Positions 50,298 to 60,252 of a stretch of DNA of 64,000 nt are shown here, piece by piece; positions within the stretch are counted from its first letter, which is position 1; each line of letters opens with the position of its first letter. This stretch comes from Nocardioides aurantiacus (GTDB lineage: Bacteria > Actinomycetota > Actinomycetes > Propionibacteriales > Nocardioidaceae). Where the stretch lies: contig NZ_RKHO01000001.1 of the NCBI RefSeq assembly GCF_003752505.1, positions 2,852,001 through 2,916,000 on the forward strand, in the 5' to 3' direction. The notes below the pieces were generated by a model. The model was not told the DNA's origin, searched no databases, and saw only the letters and a program-made list of their open reading frames with translations. Position numbers and translations under genes: made by a program.

Positions 50298-51239
50298 TCA
50301 GGCGGGGTGGGTCGGCTGCTCGACCTGGCGGGCGCCGGTCCGCTCGGCGCCGACGCCGGCGAGGACCACGAAGCCGATGCCGAGCACGGCCGGCCCGGTG
50401 GGCACCTGGCCGAGCAGGAGCAGCCCCAGCAGCAGGGCGAACCCGGGCTCGAGGCACATCAGGGTGCCGAAGGCCGCCGTGGTGAGCCGCCGCAGCGCGA
50501 GCAGCTCCAGCGAGAACGGCACCACCGGCAGCAGCAGCGCCAGGCCCAGCCCGGCCAGCCACAGCCCCGGGGTGAGCCGGTCGAGCACGTCGGCCCCGGT
50601 GAGCAGCACGTACGCCGTCCCGACCAGCGCCGCGACCGGCATCGAGACCGAGAGCCCCGCGAGCCCGGCGACCTGGTCGCCGACGCGCTGCGTCAGCAGG
50701 ATGTACGCCGCCCAGCAGCACGCCGCCCCCAGCGCGAAGGCCACGCCCACCGGGTCGGCACGACCCGACCAGGGCTCGGTCAGCAGCAGCACCCCGGCAG
50801 CGGCCACGAGCGGCCACACCCAGCGGGCGCTCCCCCGGCCGCGCAGCACCGCGACCGAGAGCGGGCCCAGGAACTCCAGGGCGCTCGCCGTGCCCAGCGG
50901 CAGCCGGGCCACCGCCTGCATGAACAGCAGCGTCACCGAGGCGGTCACCACGCCGAGCGCGACGCAGGCGGCGAGCGTGGAGCGCGACGTCGCGCCCGAC
51001 CGCAGCAGCCGCCACGGCCGGCCGAGCAGCGCGAAGAACGCCCCGGCCCACACCAGCCGCAGCCAGGCGGCCCCCTCGGCACCGACGGTGCCGATCAGCC
51101 CGACCGACAGCGCCAGCCCGAGCTGCACGCACAGCATCGAGGCGGTCGCCATGGCCGCGCCGGCGCGGGAGCCGCCGAGGACGGGCGTCCCGGCCGGCCC
51201 GCCGGGGTGCGCGGGGGCGAGGGGGGTGGAGGTGCTCAC
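50298..51239 (-). CDS. EamA family (DMT superfamily) transporter
   Basis: 313 residues, ten predicted membrane helices in two EamA repeats. Second-repeat signature: [28 protein letters not shown], and first-repeat [20 protein letters not shown], typical of RhtA-like amino acid/metabolite exporters. GTG at 51239. Divergent from a LysR gene with a half-site array in the gap, so likely induced by that LysR. Confidence 0.85.
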   Translation of the reverse strand: MSTSTPLAPAHPGGPAGTPVLGGSRAGAAMATASMLCVQLGLALSVGLIGTVGAEGAAWLRLVWAGAFFALLGRPWRLLRSGATSRSTLAACVALGVVTASVTLLFMQAVARLPLGTASALEFLGPLSVAVLRGRGSARWVWPLVAAAGVLLLTEPWSGRADPVGVAFALGAACCWAAYILLTQRVGDQVAGLAGLSVSMPVAALVGTAYVLLTGADVLDRLTPGLWLAGLGLALLLPVVPFSLELLALRRLTTAAFGTLMCLEPGFALLLGLLLLGQVPTGPAVLGIGFVVLAGVGAERTGARQVEQPTHPA

Positions 51240-51286
51240 GACGAGCAGTCCACCCGACCACGACCGTCCGCGTCCACGTGAGCGTG

Positions 51287-51314
51287 CTGGACACACCGTC
51301 CAGTCCCGCTGGAC
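51287..51314. promoter_or_regulatory. LysR-type half-site array
   Basis: CTGGAC (51287-51292) and GTCCAG (51298-51303) form a perfect dyad with 5 bases between, and a third CTGGAC sits at 51309-51314, again after 5 bases. Regular 11-base spacing puts all three on one helix face, in the 84-base gap between eamA and lysR. A likely LysR binding array. Confidence 0.65.
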
Positions 51315-51323
51315 GATGACGCC

Positions 51324-52205
51324 ATGGACGTACGCCGGCTCCGGCTGCTGCTCGAGCTCTCCCGGCTGGGCTCGATGCGCGAGGTGGCCGATGCGACCGG
51401 GCTCAGCACCTCGGCGGTCTCCCAGCACCTCGCCGCGCTGGCCCGCGAGGCCGGCACCGACCTGCTGGAGCCCGTGGGTCGCCGGGTCCGGCTCACCCCC
51501 GCGGGCCTGCGGCTGGCCGACCACGCCGTGACGATCCTGGCCGCCGTCGACGCCGCGCGGCTCGACCTCGACCCGGACGCCGAGCCGGCGGGCACGGTGC
51601 GGGTGGGCGGCTTCGCGACCGGCGTACGACGATCGCTGCTGCCGGTGGTCCGCGACCTGGCCGCGACCCACCCGCGCGTCACGGTCACGGTGCGCGAGCA
51701 CGAGCCGCTGGAGGCCCACGCCCTGCTGGAGTCCGACGACCTCGACCTGGCGCTGACCTACGACTACGACCTCGCCCCGGCCGCCGTCGCCCCGACCCTG
51801 CGGCTGGTCCCGCTCTGGAGCACCACCTGGGGGCTGGCGGTGCCGGCCGAGGAGCCGGTCCGCGACGCCCACGACCTGCGTCGCTGGGCCGACCGGCCCT
51901 GGATCGTCAACTCGCGCAACACCGCCGACGAGGACGCCGTCCGGATCCTCGCGGCGACCGCCGGCTTCTCCCCCCGCCTGACGCACTTCCTGGACAGCCT
52001 CGACCTGGTCGAGGACCTCGTCGAGCAGGGCCTCGGGGTCGGGCTGCTGCCCGTCGACCGGCCCACCCGCCCGGGCGTGCGCGTGCTGGACCTGGCCGGC
52101 ACCGGGGTGGTGCTCACGGCGTACGCCGCCACCCGTCGCGGCCGCGACGCCTGGCCCCCGCTGCGCCTGCTCCTCGACCGGCTCCGCGCGCCGGGGGGCT
52201 CCTAG
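51324..52205 (+). CDS. LysR family regulator
   Basis: 293 residues. The N-terminal winged helix is [59 protein letters not shown]. The remaining ~210 residues are the periplasmic-binding-like ligand domain ([20 protein letters not shown]). Divergent from the EamA transporter gene, its likely target. ATG at 51324. Its TAG stop overlaps the convergent gene's stop by four bases (CTAG, 52202-52205). Confidence 0.9.
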   Translation: MDVRRLRLLLELSRLGSMREVADATGLSTSAVSQHLAALAREAGTDLLEPVGRRVRLTPAGLRLADHAVTILAAVDAARLDLDPDAEPAGTVRVGGFATGVRRSLLPVVRDLAATHPRVTVTVREHEPLEAHALLESDDLDLALTYDYDLAPAAVAPTLRLVPLWSTTWGLAVPAEEPVRDAHDLRRWADRPWIVNSRNTADEDAVRILAATAGFSPRLTHFLDSLDLVEDLVEQGLGVGLLPVDRPTRPGVRVLDLAGTGVVLTAYAATRRGRDAWPPLRLLLDRLRAPGGS

Positions 52206-52594
52206 CCGTCGAGGTCGACGGGCAGCGGCAGCGGACGTACGCCGCCCAGCCGCTTGTGGAACCGGACGTGCTCGGCGCGCCGGCCGAGCGCCTCCCACAG
52301 CGCCTCGTGCGCCGCCCACGGGAGCGGCTCGTCGCCGGTGCGCCAGGTCGGGCCGAAGCCGACCCACACCGGCACCCACGTGGCCGCGCAGTCCCACGCG
52401 CCGCGTCGTCCCATCAGCAGCCGGCGCCGCACCTGGAACTCCTGGCGCGGGCCGTCCTCGCAGATCGGGGCGGTGCGGACCGGCCACACCCGCAGGTCCA
52501 GCGCCATCAGCGAGAGCTCGAGGTCGGCGAGCACGCACGGGTCCACCAGCACGGTGGCGACGTTCTCGTGGGGTGCCCGGCTCACCCGTCGCAC
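52202..52594 (-). CDS. Hypothetical protein
   Basis: 130 residues. [53 protein letters not shown] and [16 protein letters not shown] are the visible stretches; mostly strands and aromatic residues, no recognised family. GTG at 52594, or the GTG two codons later. One base separates its start from the stop of the phosphoesterase gene upstream, so it probably belongs to the recO-uppS-phosphoesterase transcript. Confidence 0.7.
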   Translation of the reverse strand: MRRVSRAPHENVATVLVDPCVLADLELSLMALDLRVWPVRTAPICEDGPRQEFQVRRRLLMGRRGAWDCAATWVPVWVGFGPTWRTGDEPLPWAAHEALWEALGRRAEHVRFHKRLGGVRPLPLPVDLDG

Positions 52595-52595
52595 G

Positions 52596-53099
52596 CTAGC
52601 CCCGCGGTCGGTCGACCGGGAAGATCCTGGCCGAGACGATCCGCCCCTCGGTCAGCACCAGCTCGCCCATCGTCGGGCGCGGCTGCCGGCGCTTGTCGGT
52701 CGGCGACCCGGGGTTGAACGCCCGCTGCCCCGCGTGGACCTCGTCCCACGGGATGTGGGAGTGGCCGAACACCACGAGGTCGGCCTCGGGGAACCGCTTC
52801 CGCAGCCGCGCGCCCCTGCCCTTCGCCGGTCCGCTGTCGTGCAGCATCGCCACGCGCACCCCCGCCAGCTCGGTCTCGAGCACGTCCGGCGCACCCCACG
52901 CCGCGACGTCGTCGCCGTCGTTGTTGCCGCGCACCACGAGCACCGGGGCCCACGCCGCCAGCTCGTCGAGCACCCCCGGCGTGCACACGTCGCCGGCGTG
53001 CAGCACCAGGTCGACCCCCTCCAGGGCGCGGGCCACCCCGGGCGGGCAGCCCTTCCAGAACCGCGGCGCGTGGGTGTCGGCGAGGACGGCGACCCGCAC
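52596..53099 (-). CDS. Metallophosphoesterase (YfcE/MJ0936 family)
   Basis: 167 residues. Metal-ligand motifs in order: VAVLADTHA (DxH-like), VLHAGDVCTP (GD), VRGNNDG (GNHD-type, here GNND), MLHDSG, and VFGHSHIPWDE (GHSH). A compact dimetal phosphodiesterase/phosphatase, cytoplasmic. GTG at 53099. Four bases separate it from uppS upstream. Confidence 0.9.
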   Translation of the reverse strand: MRVAVLADTHAPRFWKGCPPGVARALEGVDLVLHAGDVCTPGVLDELAAWAPVLVVRGNNDGDDVAAWGAPDVLETELAGVRVAMLHDSGPAKGRGARLRKRFPEADLVVFGHSHIPWDEVHAGQRAFNPGSPTDKRRQPRPTMGELVLTEGRIVSARIFPVDRPRG

Positions 53100-53103
53100 G
53101 CGG

Positions 53104-53898
53104 TCAGGCCTGGCCGTAGCGGCGGTTGCGGCCGGCGTACTCCTCGACGGCCGCCCACAGGTGGCGGCGGTCGACGTCGGGCCAGAGCACGTCGGTGAAG
53201 ACCAGCTCGCTGTAGGCAGCCTGCCAGAGCATGAAGTTGGAGAGCCGCTGCTCCCCGGAGGTGCGCCACACCAGGTCGGCGTCGGCCAGCTCGGGCACGT
53301 AGAGGTAGCGCGCGAAGGTGCGCTCGTCGACCCGGTCGGGGTTCACGCGCCCGGCCGCGACGTCCTGCGCCAGGGCGCGCGCCGCGTCGGCGAGCTCGGC
53401 CCGGCCGCCGTAGTTGACGCACATCGTCAGCGTCAGCACGTCGTTGTCGCGGGTCAGCTCCTCGGCGACCTGGAGCTCCTTGATCACCGAGCGCCACAGC
53501 CGCGGCGCCCGACCGGCCCACCGGACCCGCACCCCGAGCTCGTGCATCTCGTCGCGTCGCCGTCGGATCACGTCGCGGTTGAAGCCCATCAGGAACTTCA
53601 CCTCGTCGGGCGAGCGCGACCAGTTCTCGGTGGAGAAGGCGTAGGCCGAGATCGCCTTCACGCCGACCTCGATCGCGCCCTCGACGACGTCGAACAGCGA
53701 CGACTCGCCCTCGGTGTGGCCGGCCGTGCGCGGCAGCCCGCGGTCCTTGGCCCAGCGGCCGTTGCCGTCCATCACGATCGCGACGTGCTGCGGCACCAGC
53801 TCGGCCGGCAGCACGGGCGCGGTCGCACCGCTGGGGTGCGGGTCGGGGCGGCGCACCTCGGTGCGCGCGGGCACGGCCCGCCTCGACGTGCGCCGCAT
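53104..53898 (-). CDS. uppS: Isoprenyl transferase (undecaprenyl diphosphate synthase)
   Basis: 264 residues, cis-prenyltransferase. HVAIVMDGNGRWAK holds the catalytic Asp, SAYAFSTENWSRSPDEV, LTMCVNYGGRAEL and DLVWRTSGEQRLSNFMLWQ and YSELVFTDVLWPD are the five conserved regions. Makes the polyprenyl carrier for peptidoglycan and other envelope polymers. ATG at 53898 shares one base with the recO stop (TGATG), so translation is coupled; the N-terminal ~35 residues are a variable extension. Confidence 0.93.
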   Translation of the reverse strand: MRRTSRRAVPARTEVRRPDPHPSGATAPVLPAELVPQHVAIVMDGNGRWAKDRGLPRTAGHTEGESSLFDVVEGAIEVGVKAISAYAFSTENWSRSPDEVKFLMGFNRDVIRRRRDEMHELGVRVRWAGRAPRLWRSVIKELQVAEELTRDNDVLTLTMCVNYGGRAELADAARALAQDVAAGRVNPDRVDERTFARYLYVPELADADLVWRTSGEQRLSNFMLWQAAYSELVFTDVLWPDVDRRHLWAAVEEYAGRNRRYGQA

Positions 53899-54629
53899 CA
53901 GGTCTCGCTCAGGTGGGGCAGGGAGCGCAGGCCGCGCTCGAGGTGCCAGGAGACGTACGCCGCGACCAGCCCGCGCGACTCCTTGCGGTGGCGCTGCTCG
54001 GCGACGTCGACGACGTCCCAGTGGCCCGCCAGCAGCGCCCCCATCAGGGTGAGCGTCTCGCCGGCCGGGTTGGCCGAGCCGGGGACCCGGCACACGGTGC
54101 ACAGCGAGCCGCCGGCCGCCGGGCTGAAGGCGCGGTGCGGCCCCTCGAGGCCGCAGCTCGCGCACGCCGAGAGCGAGGGGGCGTAGCCCGCGACCGACAG
54201 CGAGCGCAGCAGGAACGAGTCGAGCACGTCACCGGGGCGGTGCTCCCCCGCGGTCATCGCGCGCAGCGCCCCGACGAGCAGGAGGTACTGCTGCACCGAG
54301 GGCTGCCGCTCCTCGCTGACCAGCCGCTCGGCGGTCTCCAGCATGACGCTCGCCGCGGTGTAGCGGTCGTAGTCGGCCGAGATCACCGACCCGAACGGCG
54401 AGCGCGTCTCGGCCTGGGTGACGGTGTCGAGGTTGCGGCCCACGGCGAGCTGGAGGTCGACGTGGGTGAAGGGCTCCAGCCGGGAGCCGAAGCGCGAGGA
54501 GGTGCGTCGTACGCCGCGGGCCACCGCTCGGACGACGCCGTGCTCCCGGGTCAGCAACGTGATGATGCGGTCGGCCTCGGCCAGCTTGTGGGTGCGCAGC
54601 ACCACCGCTTCGTCGCTGTACAGGGGCAT
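53898..54629 (-). CDS. recO: DNA repair protein RecO
   Basis: 243 residues. The OB-fold N-terminus SDEAVVLRTHKLAEADRIITLL, RRTSSRFGSRLEPFTHVDLQL, a helical middle (RYTAASVMLETAERLV) and the zinc knuckle CASCGLEGPH with CTVCRV near residues 157-180 are standard RecO. Loads RecA with RecR at gaps. ATG at 54629. First gene of recO-uppS-phosphoesterase-52202, a common actinobacterial order. Confidence 0.93.
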   Translation of the reverse strand: MPLYSDEAVVLRTHKLAEADRIITLLTREHGVVRAVARGVRRTSSRFGSRLEPFTHVDLQLAVGRNLDTVTQAETRSPFGSVISADYDRYTAASVMLETAERLVSEERQPSVQQYLLLVGALRAMTAGEHRPGDVLDSFLLRSLSVAGYAPSLSACASCGLEGPHRAFSPAAGGSLCTVCRVPGSANPAGETLTLMGALLAGHWDVVDVAEQRHRKESRGLVAAYVSWHLERGLRSLPHLSET

Positions 54630-54644
54630 GGGGACATTGTCCCC

Positions 54645-55493
54645 TCAGCTCCCCACGCTGCGCGGCACCGCCTCGCGCGCGAAGCACTCCGCGACGAAGT
54701 CCGAGGCCAGGCCGCTGAGCCGCGCGGGCCGGGCGCGCCACTCCAGGATCGAGCGCGCCTCCACGAAGCGGGCGTGGGGCATCTCCCCGGCCAGCATCGC
54801 GGCGTCGGCGGCGGGGTGGATCGGGTCGCTGGGGTGGCCGACCACCATCGCGGGCGCCTGGATCCGCTGCCGCATCCGCGACGAGGGCGCGATCCGGCCG
54901 AAGAAGATGCCGTGGATGGCCGCGGCCATCGGCGCCGGGCGCTGGTCCATCGTGTCCAGCGCGATGCCGGTCCAGAACGGCACCAGGCCCCGCGGCACCG
55001 CCCGGGTCACCGCCCGCAGCGCGGAGACGCTGAGCGGGACGAAGCGCGAGGCGAACAGCAACGGCGCGAAGGCGAGGATGCCCGCCTCGAGCGCGTTGTC
55101 GAGCACCGGCATCTCCAGCAGCAGGCCGCGGACCCGTTCGGGGGCCAGGGTCGCCACCTCGAGCGAGGTGTTCGCGCCGAGCGAGGTGCCGCCGATCACC
55201 GCGGTGTCGGCGCCGAGCTCGTCGAGCAGCGCGATCACCTGCTCGCCGAAGGCGGTCATTGAGTAGAGCAGCGGGTCGTCGGGCCGGTCGGAGCGGCCGT
55301 GGCCGAGCAGGTCGAGGGTGACGACGTGGTGGCCCTGGGCGGCCAGGTGGCGGGCCAGCGGCTGGTGCATCCGGCGCGGCATCAGCTGGCCGTGGAGCAG
55401 CACCACCCAGCGGTCGCCGCCGCCGTACTCGGTGAACTCCAGGCGGTGCCCGTCGTGGAAGAACTGACCGATGCGCTCGGAGACCAGGCTCAT
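54645..55493 (-). CDS. Alpha/beta hydrolase
   Basis: 282 residues. WVVLLHGQLMPRRMH (oxyanion hole), VIGGTSLGANTSLEVA (nucleophile Ser), AMVVGHPSDPIHP (acid) and a C-terminal region where the usual catalytic His is not obvious: MPHARFVEARSILEW has His but in an unusual setting. This may be a degenerate or atypical triad. Substrate unknown. ATG at 55493. Upstream of recO by 15 bases, same strand. Confidence 0.82.
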   Translation of the reverse strand: MSLVSERIGQFFHDGHRLEFTEYGGGDRWVVLLHGQLMPRRMHQPLARHLAAQGHHVVTLDLLGHGRSDRPDDPLLYSMTAFGEQVIALLDELGADTAVIGGTSLGANTSLEVATLAPERVRGLLLEMPVLDNALEAGILAFAPLLFASRFVPLSVSALRAVTRAVPRGLVPFWTGIALDTMDQRPAPMAAAIHGIFFGRIAPSSRMRQRIQAPAMVVGHPSDPIHPAADAAMLAGEMPHARFVEARSILEWRARPARLSGLASDFVAECFAREAVPRSVGS

Positions 55494-55598
55494 GGGGTCA
55501 CCTTGGCAGGCCCACGCGAACCGCGCGACGGTCTCGTCCAGATCACGGAGGGGACCAAACGTGCCGTCCCCGGGCGGGTGAGGGGTGAGAATCACCGC

Positions 55599-58367
55599 GT
55601 GCCCACGGAGACCACCCGCCGTCGTCTGCTGCTGGCGGGCCTCGTCGCCGCGGCGTACGCCTCCGGCGTGGGTGCGCTGCTGGCCGCCTCCAGCCTGGAC
55701 GTGACGGTCTCGTGGTGGCCCGCGGCCGGGTTCGGCCTGCTCGCCCTGCTCGCCTGCCAGCCGCGGGAACGGCCGTGGACGGCGCTGCTCCTGCTGGTGG
55801 CCTGGGCCGCCGCCAACCTGACCGCCGGGCGGCCGCCGCTGCTGTCGGTGCTGTTCGCGCTGGGCAACACCGCGGAGGCGGTCGTCGTGCTCGTGCTGCT
55901 CCTGCGCTGGACCGGCGGCCGGCTGCGTCGCCTCGTCGACACCTGGCTGCTGGTGGTGGCCTCGGCTGCGGGCGCCGTGGTCGCGGCCGCCGTCGTCGCC
56001 GTGGGCTACACCGTGGGGCTGGACCGGCCCTTCGGCCCGACCGCGCTCGTGATCGGACCCGCGCACCTGGCCTCGCTGGTGCTGCTCGGCCCGCTCGGCA
56101 TGCTCGGGGACGTACGCCGCGGCACGGCCGGTCGCCGCGGCGAGGTCGCGCTGCACACCGGCCTGCTCCTGCTGGTCGCCGCGCTCGCGTTCGGCCCGGG
56201 CGGCGACCTGCTCCCAGGACTGGGCCTGCTGCCGCTGCCGCTGCTGGTGTGGGCGGCCGCCCGCTTCGAGGTGCGCACGGTCGTGCTCCAGCTGGTCGGG
56301 CTCGCGGTGGTGGTCTCGGTGGGCACCGCGGCGGGCTGGGGGCCCTTTCCGGTGCTCGGCGCCGCCAACGCGACCACCGCGGGCCTGGTCTCCCAGGTCT
56401 ACCTGATCTGCGCGGCCCTGATCGCACTGCCACTCGTGCAGGCGATGCGGGAGCGCGAGCAGGCGCTGACCCGCACCGCGGCCAGCGAGCGCGTCTTCCG
56501 GCGCAGCTTCACCGAGTCGCGGGTGCCGGTGCTGCTGGTCCACCGGCGGCAGGGACGGCTGTGGGTCGCCGAGGCCAACCCGGCCACGGCCCGGCTGCTC
56601 GGCCGTCCCGCGCACGAGCTCGTCGGGCGCGGCGTCGAGGAGCTGCTGACCTCCCCCGGGCTCGACCTCGACGGGGCCGGCGGGAGCAGCGGCGCCGAGG
56701 GGTGGTCGGGCGACATGGGCGTGGTCGGCCAGCCCCGGACCCGCCTCGAGGGCATCCTCTCGCTGCTGGACACCGCCGGTGAGCAGGCGTCGTACTCCCT
56801 GCACCTGATCGACCTCACCCAGCCACTGGAGCTGCAGGAGCGGCTGCGCGCGGAGCGCACCTACACCCGTGCGGTGATCGACACCGCCTCCAGCCTGATC
56901 GTGGTGACCGATGAGCACGGCACCGTGATCGCGGCCAACCCGGCGACCTCCCAGATGACGGGGTACTCCGCCGAGGACCTCGTCGGCCGGCCGATCTGGG
57001 AGACGCTCGTCCCGGCCCACCAGCGGCTGCGGTTCAGCGAGCTGGTGGCCCACCTGCCCTCGCTCCCCCGCTCCGGCGAGACCACGGTGATGACCCGCGA
57101 CGGCGAGCACCGCAGCGTGGTGTTCTCCAACGCGGTGCACACCAACGGGCCCGGCGAGCCGGTCACGCTGGTCTTCAGCGCCACCGACGTCACCGACGCC
57201 CGCGAGAGCGCGGGGCTGGTGCGCCACCTGCTCCGGTCGGCCACCACGATGGCCTTCGTCGGGACCGACCTCGACGGCCGGATCACGTTGTTCAACCCCG
57301 GCGCGGAGCGACTGCTGGGCCTGCCCGCGGCGCGGGCCGAGGGCCGGCTGCTCACCGACTTCCTGCAGCGGGTCGAGGCCGCCGACGCCGACGCCCCGCT
57401 CACGCTGACCGACCTCCTGGCAGGGGGCGGGTCCGAGCTCGCGCCGGAGACGCGTGACTGGCTGCTCCTGGCAGACGGCCGCTCACCGCTGCGGATCTCG
57501 ATGACGAGCAACCCGGTCACCACCGGCCGCGGCACGGTCTTCGCCTACCTCTTCGTGGCCCACGACGTCACCGACACCCGTCGCAGCCAGGAGATCCTGG
57601 TCAACGCGCTGCGCCGCGAGCGCCAGGTCGTGGCGCGGCTCCGTGAGCTCGACCACGCCAAGGACGACTTCGTCTCCACCGTCAGCCACGAGCTGCGCAC
57701 CCCGATGAGCAGCATCATCGGCAGCGCCGAGATGCTGCTCGACGGGCTCGTGGGCGACCTCGACCCCGCCCAGCAGCAGCTCGTCGAGGTGGTCGAGCGC
57801 AACGGCGCCCGGCTGCTCTCGCTGGCCGACGACCTGCTGCTGCTCGCCACCTCCGACGCCGGGGGCCGCACCGAGCAGACCCAGGACCTCGACCTGCGCG
57901 ACGTGGTCCGGGAGAGCATCGCCTCGGTCGACAGCGCGCTCGCCGGCCGGCGGCTCGAGACGTGCTGGGACCTCCCCGACCAGCCGGTGCCGGTCAGCGG
58001 CGAGCCGAGCCACCTGGAGCGCGCCTTCACCAACCTGCTCACCAACGCGGTGAAGTTCACCCCCGACGGCGGGCAGGTCGCGCTGCGGCTGCGCCAGGCC
58101 CCCGAGCACCGCACCGCCCTGGTGGAGGTCACCGACACCGGCCTCGGCATCGACGCCGCCGAGCTCGACCAGGTCTTCGACCGCTTCTACCGCTCGGCCA
58201 CCGTCCAGGAGCAGGCCATCCAGGGCACCGGGCTGGGCCTGGCCATCGTGCGCACCATCGTCGAGGCGCACGACGGCCGGATCGACGTCGCCTCGACCCC
58301 CGGGCAGGGCAGCACCTTCGGCGTCACGCTCCCCTTGCGTCGTACGCCGTCCGTCCGGCCCGGGTGA
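55599..58367 (+). CDS. Hybrid-length sensor histidine kinase with MASE1-like and PAS domains
   Basis: 922 residues. Residues ~8-285 hold eight to ten membrane helices of MASE1-like type (SWWPAAGFGLLALLA is a MASE1 hallmark). PAS-like segments follow at about 305-410, 420-540 (RAVIDTASSLIVVTDEHGTVIAANPATSQMTGYS region) and 545-660. HisKA: KDDFVSTVSHELRTPMSSIIG, with the phospho-His near 704; HATPase: LTNAVKFTPDGG, TDTGLGIDAAELD and GTGLGLAIVRTIVEAHDG. GTG at 55599 chosen; a GTG at 55578 is in frame. No response regulator gene is adjacent. Confidence 0.88.
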   Translation: MPTETTRRRLLLAGLVAAAYASGVGALLAASSLDVTVSWWPAAGFGLLALLACQPRERPWTALLLLVAWAAANLTAGRPPLLSVLFALGNTAEAVVVLVLLLRWTGGRLRRLVDTWLLVVASAAGAVVAAAVVAVGYTVGLDRPFGPTALVIGPAHLASLVLLGPLGMLGDVRRGTAGRRGEVALHTGLLLLVAALAFGPGGDLLPGLGLLPLPLLVWAAARFEVRTVVLQLVGLAVVVSVGTAAGWGPFPVLGAANATTAGLVSQVYLICAALIALPLVQAMREREQALTRTAASERVFRRSFTESRVPVLLVHRRQGRLWVAEANPATARLLGRPAHELVGRGVEELLTSPGLDLDGAGGSSGAEGWSGDMGVVGQPRTRLEGILSLLDTAGEQASYSLHLIDLTQPLELQERLRAERTYTRAVIDTASSLIVVTDEHGTVIAANPATSQMTGYSAEDLVGRPIWETLVPAHQRLRFSELVAHLPSLPRSGETTVMTRDGEHRSVVFSNAVHTNGPGEPVTLVFSATDVTDARESAGLVRHLLRSATTMAFVGTDLDGRITLFNPGAERLLGLPAARAEGRLLTDFLQRVEAADADAPLTLTDLLAGGGSELAPETRDWLLLADGRSPLRISMTSNPVTTGRGTVFAYLFVAHDVTDTRRSQEILVNALRRERQVVARLRELDHAKDDFVSTVSHELRTPMSSIIGSAEMLLDGLVGDLDPAQQQLVEVVERNGARLLSLADDLLLLATSDAGGRTEQTQDLDLRDVVRESIASVDSALAGRRLETCWDLPDQPVPVSGEPSHLERAFTNLLTNAVKFTPDGGQVALRLRQAPEHRTALVEVTDTGLGIDAAELDQVFDRFYRSATVQEQAIQGTGLGLAIVRTIVEAHDGRIDVASTPGQGSTFGVTLPLRRTPSVRPG

Positions 58368-58380
58368 GCCGGACGCCGCC

Positions 58381-60189
<1,809 letters not shown>

Positions 60190-60205
<16 letters not shown>

Positions 60206-60231
60206 CAGCGAAGGAGGAGGCTGCGCATCAT
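60190..60231 (-). CDS. leuA leader peptide (13 residues)
   Basis: The minus strand from 60231 reads MMRSLLLRCRSEV and stops at 60190. Three consecutive Leu codons (CTC CTC CTT) sit at positions 5-7, where a ribosome short of leucyl-tRNA would stall. It lies 85 bases upstream of the leuA start. Leu-rich leader peptides before leuA are established in Actinobacteria. Too short for ordinary gene finders. Confidence 0.85.
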
Positions 60232-60252
60232 CGGTGCCACCCTACCCACAGC

